Of a stretch of DNA of 64,000 bases, positions 25,017 through 32,301 are shown piece by piece. Below the pieces are notes generated by a model. The model worked only from the letters and a program-made list of their open reading frames with translations. It was not told the DNA's origin and made no database searches. Each line of letters begins with the position of its first letter. Position 1 is the stretch's first letter. The translations under genes and the position numbers were made by a program. This DNA comes from Ideonella sp. (GTDB lineage: Bacteria; Pseudomonadota; Gammaproteobacteria; Burkholderiales; Burkholderiaceae_C), in NCBI GenBank assembly GCA_016721465.1, contig JADKIA010000027.1:1-64000 (forward strand). Direction: 5' to 3'.

Positions 25017-26468
25017 TCAGGCCCGCACCAGCTTGGTGGCCAGGCGGTTGTGCTGCTCGACCAGCGGGCCGAGATCCACCGTGGTCAGGCGCCCCTCGCG
25101 AACCACGGCGCGCCCATTGACGATGGTGAACGCAGCGACCGTTGGCGCACACAGCAGCAAGGCTCCGACGGGATCGTGCACCGCGCCGCCGGCCAGGCCC
25201 AGGCTGCGCAGGTCGAACACGGCGAGGTCTGCCGCCATGCCTGGCGCCAGGTGGCCGATGTCGTCCCGACCCAGCACGGTGGCGCCGCCGCGCGTGGCCA
25301 CCGCCAGCATGTCGCGTGCGGTCATCTCGGCTGGGCCGTGGTCGCAGCCGAAGGTGGGAGGACCACCCGGCAGCGCACCTTCCACCGCGCGGCCCACGCG
25401 AGCCAGCAGCAGGCCCTGGCGAGCTTCTGCCAGCAGGTGCGCGCCATCGTTGCTGGCGCTGCCGTCCACCCCCAGTCCCACGGGTACGCCGGCATCGAGC
25501 ATGCGTCGAATGGGTGCTATGCCGGAGGCCAGGCGCATGTTGCTGCAAGGGCAATGCGCCACGCCCGTGCCGGTGGCGGCAAAGCGGCCGATGCCATGGG
25601 CATCCAGCTTCACGCAGTGGGCGTGCCAGACATCGTCGCCAAGCCAGCCCACGCTCTCGGCGTACTCGGCGGGCGTCATGTTGAACTTGGCACGGCTGTA
25701 GGCGATGTCGTGGTCGTTCTCGGCCAGGTGGGTATGCAGCCGCGTGCCCAGCGACCGCGCCAGCGAGGCCGATTCGCGCATCAGGTCGGGGCTGACCGAG
25801 AACGGCGAGCATGGGGCGGCCACCACCCTCAGCATGGCATAACGCCCATGGTCATGGTGAGTCTCGATCACGCGCTGGGTGTCGGCCAGGATCACTTCCT
25901 CGCGCTCCACCAGCGTATCCGGCGGCAAGCCACCATCGCTTTCGCCCACGCTCATGCTGCCGCGGGCCGCGTGGAAGCGCATGCCGATCGCGGCGGCGGC
26001 CTCGATGCTGTCGTCCAGGCGCACGCCATTGGGGTACAGGTAGAGATGATCCGAGCTGGTGGTGCAACCTGACAGCAGCAGCTCGGCCATCGCGACCTGC
26101 GTGGACACCTGCACCATCTCCGGCGTGAGCCCGGCCCAGATCGGATACAACACGCGCAGCCAGCCGAACAGCTCGGCGTTCTGTGCGGCCGGCACCGCCC
26201 GCGTGAGGCTCTGGTACATGTGGTGGTGCGTGTTGACCAGGCCCGGCAGCACGGCGTGGCCGCGCGCGTCGATCACCTCGTCTGCGCGAGCGTTGGGCGG
26301 CATCTCACCGGCAGGCCAGATCGATTCGATGACGGCGCCGCGCACCAGCAGGCTGGCGCCGCGCAGCTCGCGCCTTTGGTCGTCCATCGTCGCGATGACG
26401 TCGGCCTCGCGAATCAGCAGCGTGGGCAGGGTGGGCGGTGAGTGGGGCATCGACATGCCCGCCATCAT
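25017..26468 (-). CDS. 8-oxoguanine deaminase-like amidohydrolase
   Basis: This metal-dependent amidohydrolase of about 483 aa has the TIM-barrel metal site GLVNTHHHMYQSLTRA, then HTHLAEN, WHAHCVKLD and LGVDGSASND. These features, and the overall length, match the AtzB/TrzN/8-oxoguanine deaminase subgroup, which hydrolyses amino groups on purine-like or triazine rings. Most non-degrading hosts carry it as a purine salvage enzyme; xdhB/xdhC in this window fit purine catabolism. It follows the SMP-30 lactonase by 30 bp on the same strand, so it may be read from the uronate operon. Several in-frame ATGs occur within the first seven codons. Confidence 0.82.
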   Translation of the reverse strand: MMAGMSMPHSPPTLPTLLIREADVIATMDDQRRELRGASLLVRGAVIESIWPAGEMPPNARADEVIDARGHAVLPGLVNTHHHMYQSLTRAVPAAQNAELFGWLRVLYPIWAGLTPEMVQVSTQVAMAELLLSGCTTSSDHLYLYPNGVRLDDSIEAAAAIGMRFHAARGSMSVGESDGGLPPDTLVEREEVILADTQRVIETHHDHGRYAMLRVVAAPCSPFSVSPDLMRESASLARSLGTRLHTHLAENDHDIAYSRAKFNMTPAEYAESVGWLGDDVWHAHCVKLDAHGIGRFAATGTGVAHCPCSNMRLASGIAPIRRMLDAGVPVGLGVDGSASNDGAHLLAEARQGLLLARVGRAVEGALPGGPPTFGCDHGPAEMTARDMLAVATRGGATVLGRDDIGHLAPGMAADLAVFDLRSLGLAGGAVHDPVGALLLCAPTVAAFTIVNGRAVVREGRLTTVDLGPLVEQHNRLATKLVRA

Positions 26469-26498
26469 CCCGCAACTCCAGACAGGGTCAGTGCGCGA

Positions 26499-27470
26499 TC
26501 ACCTGGCGCCTTGCACGTTGACGAACAGCGCGTACAGCGAGTGGCTGGCGGCCATGAACAGGCGGTTGCGCCGCGGCCCGCCAAAACACAGGTTGGCGCA
26601 GCGCTCGGGCAGGTGGACGTGGCCGATGGGGCGACCCTCACGGTCGAAGACGCGCACGCCGTCCAGTTCGGCCGAGGATGCTCCGGCGCGGCCGTCACTG
26701 CCCCAGCCACACCAGGTGTTGCCATCGGCGTCGACGGCGATGCCGTCCAGTGCGCCGGCGCCGTCGGCGTCGATGTGGCGCCGCTTGTTCGAGAGCAGGC
26801 CGTCGCCGGCCACGTCGTAGGCCCAGACCAGTCGGCTGGGCGCTGCGCGGCTTTCCACCACGTAGAGCACCGATTCGTCCGGCGAGAAGGCCAGTCCGTT
26901 GGGACCGGCCAGATCGTCCAGCACGCAATCGACGCGCCCATTGGCGGGATCGATGCGGTAGACGCCCTGCGGCAGTTCTGCGGTGGCCGGCTCACCTTCC
27001 CACCAGCCGTGGATGCCAAAGGGCGGATCGGTGAACCACACGGCGCCGTTGCGTTGACAGACGATGTCGTTGGGCGAGTTCAGGCGTTTGCCGTCGAAAC
27101 GATCAGCCAACACGGTGATGGAGCCATCCACTTCGGTGCGGGTCACGCGGCGGGTGAGGTGCTCGCAGGCCAGCAAGCGGCCCTGCAGATCGCGCGCCAG
27201 GCCATTGGCATGGTTCGACGGACTGCGGAAGGTGGTGACCATGCCGGAGGCCTCGTCCCAGCGCAGGATGCGGTTGCCGGGGATGTCGCTCCACAGCAGG
27301 CAGCGGTGGTCGGCAAACCACTGCGGGCCCTCGGACCAGCGGCAGCCGCTGGCCAATTGCTCGACACTGCTGCTGTAGACGCGGTAGCGCGCGAAGGTGT
27401 CGTGCAGGATCTCCACCGCCGGGTCGGGGTAGCGCGCGTTCGGCGCAAAGGGGATGCTCGGTCCGTGCAT
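26499..27470 (-). CDS. SMP-30/gluconolactonase family lactonase
   Basis: A six-bladed propeller of the SMP-30/gluconolactonase/LRE family (323 aa). Metal-site residues are seen in GCRWSEGPQWF (Glu), LNSPNDIVC (Asn), DDLAGPNGLAFSPDE (Asn) and ALDGIAVDADGN (Asp). It starts 2 bp after the TRAP large-permease stop, so it belongs to the udh-TRAP operon. Uronate dehydrogenase makes an aldarolactone, and a lactonase is the next enzyme needed, so galactaro- or glucarolactone hydrolysis is the best guess (inference). Confidence 0.85.
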   Translation of the reverse strand: MHGPSIPFAPNARYPDPAVEILHDTFARYRVYSSSVEQLASGCRWSEGPQWFADHRCLLWSDIPGNRILRWDEASGMVTTFRSPSNHANGLARDLQGRLLACEHLTRRVTRTEVDGSITVLADRFDGKRLNSPNDIVCQRNGAVWFTDPPFGIHGWWEGEPATAELPQGVYRIDPANGRVDCVLDDLAGPNGLAFSPDESVLYVVESRAAPSRLVWAYDVAGDGLLSNKRRHIDADGAGALDGIAVDADGNTWCGWGSDGRAGASSAELDGVRVFDREGRPIGHVHLPERCANLCFGGPRRNRLFMAASHSLYALFVNVQGAR

Positions 27471-27472
27471 GG

Positions 27473-28756
27473 TCACAGGCCCAGTGTGCGAGGCAGCCAC
27501 AGGCTGAGTTGCGGCAGGTAGGTCACCATCAGCAGCACCACGAACAACGCGACGAAGAAGGGTTTCATGGCTTGCGTCACCACCCCCATGCTCAGCTTGG
27601 ACACGGCGCTGCCGACGAACAGCACCGTGCCCACCGGCGGGGTGATCAGACCGATGCCCAGGTTGACCATCATGATCATGCCGAAGTGCACCGGGTCCAC
27701 GCCCAGCATCTTCACCACCGGCAGCAGGATGGGCGTGGTGATGAGGATCAGCGGGCTCATGTCCATCAGGCAGCCCAGCACCAGCAGCATCACATTGATC
27801 ATGCCCAGGATCACGAACTTGTTGTCCGAGAAGCCGACGAAGAAGGCCGTCACTTTCATCGGGATCTGCATCAGCGTCATGATGTAGCCGAAGGCGGCTG
27901 CAAAGCCGATCAGGATCATCACGATGGTCACCGTTTTCACCGTGCGGTGCATCAGCTTGGGCAGGTCGCGCCAGGCGTAGTCGCGGTAGATCACCATGGT
28001 GACGAAGAAGGCCCAGACCACGGCCATGGCCGCCGACTCGTTGGCGGTGAACACGCCCGACAGGATGCCGCCGAGGATGATCACCATGGTCATCAGGCCC
28101 CACAGCGCGTCTGCACAGATCTTCAGCGCTTGCTTCAGCGGGATCACGTCGCCCTTGGGATAGCCTTCGCGGTGGGCGGTCCACAGGCACAGCGCCGCCA
28201 GCACCAGGCCGGTGAGCACCCCGGGCACGATGCCGGCCATGAACAGGCTGGCCACGCTGACGGTGCCGCCCGCCGCCAGCGAATAGATCACCATGTTGTG
28301 GCTGGGTGGGATCAGGATGGCCTGGATCGAGCCGCTCACCGTCACTGCCGTGGCGAAGGGGCGCGGGTAGCCTTTCTTCTCCATCTCGGGGATCAGCACC
28401 GAGCCGATGCTCGCGGTGTCGGCCACCGACGAGCCCGAGATGCCGCCAAAGAACGTGGACGCCAGGATGTTGACCAGCGACAGCCCGCCACGGATGAAGC
28501 CCACCAGCACGCTGGCAAACGCCACCAGCCGGCGCGACATGCCGCCCTCGGCCATGATGGCGCCGGCCAGCACGAAGAACGGAATGGCCAGCAGCGAGAA
28601 CTTGTTGACCCCCGAAGCGATCTGGATCATCACCGCATCGAGCGGGATGTCGATGTAGACCGCGCCCGCGAGTGCGGCCAGGCCGAGCGAGTAGGCGATC
28701 GGCACGCCGATGGCCATCAGCACGAAGAAGCTGCCCAGCAGGATCAGCATGTCCAT
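27473..28756 (-). CDS. dctM: TRAP transporter large permease (DctM)
   Basis: A membrane protein of about 427 aa with about 12 hydrophobic segments and DctM family motifs (FFVLAGAIMAEGGMSRRLVAF, STFFGGISGSSVADTASIG, GIGLITPPVGTVLFVG). It forms the sodium-coupled transport channel of a TRAP system. It lies between the small permease (1 bp gap) and the lactonase (2 bp gap). Its place next to uronate dehydrogenase suggests galacturonate/glucuronate as substrate. Confidence 0.95.
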   Translation of the reverse strand: MDMLILLGSFFVLMAIGVPIAYSLGLAALAGAVYIDIPLDAVMIQIASGVNKFSLLAIPFFVLAGAIMAEGGMSRRLVAFASVLVGFIRGGLSLVNILASTFFGGISGSSVADTASIGSVLIPEMEKKGYPRPFATAVTVSGSIQAILIPPSHNMVIYSLAAGGTVSVASLFMAGIVPGVLTGLVLAALCLWTAHREGYPKGDVIPLKQALKICADALWGLMTMVIILGGILSGVFTANESAAMAVVWAFFVTMVIYRDYAWRDLPKLMHRTVKTVTIVMILIGFAAAFGYIMTLMQIPMKVTAFFVGFSDNKFVILGMINVMLLVLGCLMDMSPLILITTPILLPVVKMLGVDPVHFGMIMMVNLGIGLITPPVGTVLFVGSAVSKLSMGVVTQAMKPFFVALFVVLLMVTYLPQLSLWLPRTLGL

Positions 28757-28757
28757 G

Positions 28758-29309
28758 TCAATGGCCGCCGGCGGGTGCGGCGCCTTCGAGTTGTTCTTCG
28801 TAACGCATCAGGGCTCGGCGCGATTGATCGCCGAAGAAGCGCCGCTCGACGACGAACAGCAAGGTCAGTGCTGCACCCAGCGGCAGCGCGGCGTAGGTGG
28901 CACCGACCGGCAGCCAGGTCAGTTCGCTGATCGACTGGCCCCAGGTGGCGATGCAAAGGCGCGTGCCATACCCGGCCACGAAGCCCGACACCAGGGCCAT
29001 CAGTGCATCCACCACCCAGACCAGCAGGGCTTGCAGCGGCAAGGGCAGACGCTGCGTGATCATCGTCACCGCGATGTGGCCGCCCGCCCGGTAGGCGCAG
29101 GCCGCACCGATGAAGGTGAACACCATCATGAACAGGATGGCGATCGGCTCGGGCCATTGCGAGCCGCTGCCCAGCACATAGCGCGTGAACACCCCCCAGG
29201 GGATGATCAGCGACATCAGCACGATGGCGATCCCTGCAGCCCACATCGCGGCGAGGTAGAGCCGGTCCATCCACTGGACGTAGGCGGGAAGGGTTGGACT
29301 GGGCAACAT
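28758..29309 (-). CDS. dctQ: TRAP transporter small permease (DctQ)
   Basis: A 183-aa protein with four predicted membrane segments (AGIAIVLMSLIIPWGVFTRY, IAILFMMVFTFIGAACAY, ALLVWVVDALMALVSGFVAGY, AALPLGAALTLLFVVERRF). The family signature W/R-rich loop after helix 1 (TRYVLGSGSQWPEPIAI) is clear. It partners DctM and the binding protein DctP, which flank it. Confidence 0.92.
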   Translation of the reverse strand: MLPSPTLPAYVQWMDRLYLAAMWAAGIAIVLMSLIIPWGVFTRYVLGSGSQWPEPIAILFMMVFTFIGAACAYRAGGHIAVTMITQRLPLPLQALLVWVVDALMALVSGFVAGYGTRLCIATWGQSISELTWLPVGATYAALPLGAALTLLFVVERRFFGDQSRRALMRYEEQLEGAAPAGGH

Positions 29310-29325
29310 GGTTGGCGGCTGCGCG

Positions 29326-30327
29326 TTACTTCACCGCTTCGATGCGCTTGATCAGGTCGGTGAACTTCTCGCCGTACTTGGCGCGCACCGGCGCGGTGGC
29401 GTCGTAGAAGGGCTTGTTGTCGACGTCGATGAACTCGACGCCCGCGGCCTTGAGCTGGCCGGTGTAGTCGGCCACGCTCTTGTCCCACAGCGCGCGCTGT
29501 TCCATCTGCGCCTCGCGGGCGAACTTTCTCACCAGCGCCTGGTCGTCCTTGCCCAGCTTGTCCCAGGTGACCCGGGACATCACGAAGATCTCCGGGATGA
29601 TCAGGTGGTTGGTCTGCGTGTAGTACTTGGCACCGGCCTGGTAGTGCTTGGCGGTGAACAGTGTGGGTGGGTTGTTCTCGGCGCCATCGACCACGCCGGT
29701 CTGGATGGCGGTGAAGACCTCGCCGTAGCCCATGCTGATGCCATTGCCACCCATCGCGTTCATGGTGTCGACGAACAGCGGGTTGCCCATCATGCGGATC
29801 TTCTGGCCCTTCAGGTCCTCGGGCTTGCGCACCGGCTTCTTGGTGTACAGGCTGCGCGAGCCGCCGTCCATCCAGCCCAGGGCCACCAGCTTGGCCGGCG
29901 AGGCGCTGATCTTGTCCAGCATCTCCTGTCCGATCGGGCCGTCGATGACGGCGCGCATGTGCGCCTCGTTGCGAAACACGAAGGGCATGTTGAACACGTT
30001 GACCTCGGGCACCACCGGCCCCACCGGGCCCAGCGAGGTGCGCAGGATCTGGATCGCGCCGACCTGCGTCTGTTCGATCATCTCCTTCTCGCCGCCCAGC
30101 ACCGAGCCGGGGAACATCTGGAAGCTGATGCGGCCGTTGGTGGCAGCGCTGAGCTTCTTGCCCATGTTCTCGATGGCCACCACGTTGGGGTAGCCGGCGG
30201 GGTGCACGTCGGCGGCCTTCATCACCATCTTGTCCTGCGCCTGTGCAGGCAGGGTGGTCGCCAGCGCGGCCGCTGTCGACAGGGCGGCGAACCAGGTCCG
30301 GCTCAGGAGGGTGCGGCGTTGTTGCAT
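29326..30327 (-). CDS. dctP: TRAP transporter substrate-binding protein (DctP), likely for uronates
   Basis: A signal peptide (ends LPAQAQ, residue about 30) leads to a DctP-type solute receptor (333 aa). The conserved Arg-containing region KGQKIRMMGNPLFVDTMNAMGGNGISMGYGEVFTAIQTGVVDGAENNPPT (cited by position, residues about 168-220) is typical and carries the carboxylate-binding Arg. It is the first TRAP gene after udh, 67 bp away, with GGAGA before the ATG. The uronate substrate is inferred from the operon. Confidence 0.92.
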   Translation of the reverse strand: MQQRRTLLSRTWFAALSTAAALATTLPAQAQDKMVMKAADVHPAGYPNVVAIENMGKKLSAATNGRISFQMFPGSVLGGEKEMIEQTQVGAIQILRTSLGPVGPVVPEVNVFNMPFVFRNEAHMRAVIDGPIGQEMLDKISASPAKLVALGWMDGGSRSLYTKKPVRKPEDLKGQKIRMMGNPLFVDTMNAMGGNGISMGYGEVFTAIQTGVVDGAENNPPTLFTAKHYQAGAKYYTQTNHLIIPEIFVMSRVTWDKLGKDDQALVRKFAREAQMEQRALWDKSVADYTGQLKAAGVEFIDVDNKPFYDATAPVRAKYGEKFTDLIKRIEAVK

Positions 30328-30394
30328 GGATGTCTCCGTAGGGTCAATTCAAAGGAAGGCGCCGCGCGAGCGCCCAGGCACCGAGGCGGGTGCA

Positions 30395-31222
30395 TCAAGT
30401 GGCGTCGAAGGGGCCGATGCCCATGAAGCTCCCGCCTTGAAATCGGTTTTGCGGATCGTTGGGGTCGGGGTGCACCGGGAGGTGGCCCACTCGATCGCGG
30501 AAGGCCTCGGCGTTGTCTTGGGGCTGGTAGTCGATGCGGGCCCAGCCGGCGTCGCTGTCGTACCAGCGGGCCGTGTTGGCAGAAATGCCATAGACCACCA
30601 GCGCGCCGACATCCCGCGCGCGCAGCGCAGCCAGCACCAGACGCGCCAGATCGGCATGGCTCAACCAGGTGGACAGGGCGCGGCGATCAAGCGGCGTGGG
30701 CGTGGCAGTGCCGATGCGAAGACTGACGGTTTCGATGCCATGACGGTCGAAGTACAGGCTCGCCAGGCCTTCGCCAAACAACTTGCTCAGCCCGTAGTTG
30801 CCGTCGGGGCGGGGCAAGTCTTGCGGCGTCACGCGCTCGTCGATCCTGCGGCAGCCCGTGACGTGGTTGGAGCTGGCAAACACGATGCGACGCACGCCCT
30901 GGCGCCGCGCGGCTTCATAGAGGTTGTGCAGGCCCAGCAGGTTAGCCTGCAGGATGGGCTGGAACGGCCCTTCCACGGCGATGCCGCCCAGGTGCACGAC
31001 CGCATCCACGCCTTCGAGCAGGTGCAGCACGGCCCCGGTGTCGGCCAGGTCGCAGGCCAGGCCATCGGCCAGCCCCTGGGCGATCAGCGCCGGCCCGAGG
31101 TCACTGCGGCGAAGCAGCGCGCAAGCGGCGCGCAGCGGATCCGCCAGCACGCGGCCCAGCGTGCCGGCGGCGCCCGTGAGCAGCACGGTGCCCAGTCGAT
31201 GGTGGTGATCGTTGCCGGTCAT
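30395..31222 (-). CDS. udh: Uronate dehydrogenase
   Basis: An extended short-chain dehydrogenase (275 aa) with LTGAAGTLGRVL for NAD binding, the active-site pair in GNYGLSKLFGEGLASLY (YxxxK), and SSNHVTGC. The C-terminal block YGISANTARWYDSDAGWARIDYQPQDNAEAF is close to the bacterial uronate dehydrogenases that oxidise galacturonate/glucuronate to the aldarolactone. It is first in the operon with the TRAP genes and lactonase, and divergent from kdgK (101 bp). Confidence 0.9.
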   Translation of the reverse strand: MTGNDHHHRLGTVLLTGAAGTLGRVLADPLRAACALLRRSDLGPALIAQGLADGLACDLADTGAVLHLLEGVDAVVHLGGIAVEGPFQPILQANLLGLHNLYEAARRQGVRRIVFASSNHVTGCRRIDERVTPQDLPRPDGNYGLSKLFGEGLASLYFDRHGIETVSLRIGTATPTPLDRRALSTWLSHADLARLVLAALRARDVGALVVYGISANTARWYDSDAGWARIDYQPQDNAEAFRDRVGHLPVHPDPNDPQNRFQGGSFMGIGPFDAT

Positions 31223-31282
31223 GGTCGGGAGTCTGGGTGCGTCTCAGGGTCAGCCCCCGACGCGGATCGTCGGGCTGCTGCC

Positions 31283-31304
31283 TAGAATATCGAAACAGCG
31301 TTTC
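31283..31304 (+). promoter_or_regulatory. KdgR-type operator overlapping the kdgK promoter
   Basis: CGAAACAGCGTTTCA contains the palindrome GAAAC-AGC-GTTTC (31292-31304), matching the classic KdgR box core (GAAAC-N3-GTTTC). A -10-like TAGAAT lies at 31283-31288, so a bound repressor would cover the kdgK start point; udh reads the other way from the same 101-bp gap. A KdgR-like IclR regulator is encoded at 49642-50460. Confidence 0.72.
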
Positions 31305-31323
31305 AATCTCATTGGGGGAATCC

Positions 31324-32271
31324 ATGCCTGGACCGATTCGCGTCGCCTCGTTTGGCGAATGCATGATCGAGTTGAACGGCGAGGCTTTCGGCGTCATGCG
31401 GCAGACCTTCGGCGGCGACAGCCTGAACACGGCCGTCTATCTTGCGCGTTGCTCGGCCGGCGCCGGCATCACGGTGAGCTACGCCACGGCCTTGGGCGAC
31501 GAGTTCCTCAGCGACGGGCTGATGGCCCGTTGGCAGGCCGAGGGCATCGATCTCGGTCTGGTCAGGCGCCTGCCTGGCAAGCTGCCGGGGCTGTACCAGA
31601 TCAGCGTGGATGGGCAGGGCGAGCGGCACTTCAGCTACTGGCGCGGCCAGAGCGCGGCGCGCGACTACTTCGCTGCCGACATCACCCCGCTCGAGTGCGA
31701 AGCCGATGCAAACCGCCTGGAGGCCTTGTATTGCAGCGGCATCAGCCTGGCCATCCTGCCGCAGGAAGGCCGGGCCAGGCTGCTGGACTTGGCGCGCCGC
31801 ATGCGCCAGCGGGGGCGGCTGGTGGCCTTCGACAACAACCATCGGCCACGGTTGTGGTCCGAGGCGGGCGCCGCTCGTGAGGCGCATGCCGCGATGATGG
31901 ATTGCGCGTCGCTGCAATTGCTGACACTGGACGACGAGCAGACGCTCTGGGGCGAAGCCGATGAGGACCGTCAACTCGCGCGGATCTTCGAGCGCAGCGG
32001 CACTGAGATCGTCGTCAAGCGCGGTGCTCGGCCCACCCTGGTACGCAGCGTCGATGCCGTGCTGCACGAGGTGCCCGCCGAACCGGTGCCCCAGGTGGTC
32101 GACACCACGGCCGCCGGCGACTCGTTCGCGGGCGCCTACCTGGCCGCCCGCCTGACCGGCCGGACGCCGACCGAAGCGGCGGCCTGGGGCAACCGCCTGG
32201 CCGCGCGGGTCATCCAGCACCGCGGCGCCATGATGCCGATCGACGCGATGGCCGATTTGCGCCTGCGCTGA
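31324..32271 (+). CDS. kdgK: 2-dehydro-3-deoxygluconokinase (KDG kinase)
   Basis: KdgK phosphorylates 2-keto-3-deoxygluconate to KDPG. It is a PfkB-family kinase (315 aa): an N-terminal substrate region FGECMIELNGE and FGGDSLNTAVYLAR, then the ATP/catalytic motif DTTAAGDSFAGAYLAARL near the C-terminus. ATG 31324 follows a good ribosome site (GGGGGAA). Its product goes to Eda (18665-19291). Confidence 0.95.
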   Translation: MPGPIRVASFGECMIELNGEAFGVMRQTFGGDSLNTAVYLARCSAGAGITVSYATALGDEFLSDGLMARWQAEGIDLGLVRRLPGKLPGLYQISVDGQGERHFSYWRGQSAARDYFAADITPLECEADANRLEALYCSGISLAILPQEGRARLLDLARRMRQRGRLVAFDNNHRPRLWSEAGAAREAHAAMMDCASLQLLTLDDEQTLWGEADEDRQLARIFERSGTEIVVKRGARPTLVRSVDAVLHEVPAEPVPQVVDTTAAGDSFAGAYLAARLTGRTPTEAAAWGNRLAARVIQHRGAMMPIDAMADLRLR

Positions 32272-32301
32272 GCGGTCACCCCCATCGGCGCGTTGCGCTG
32301 A

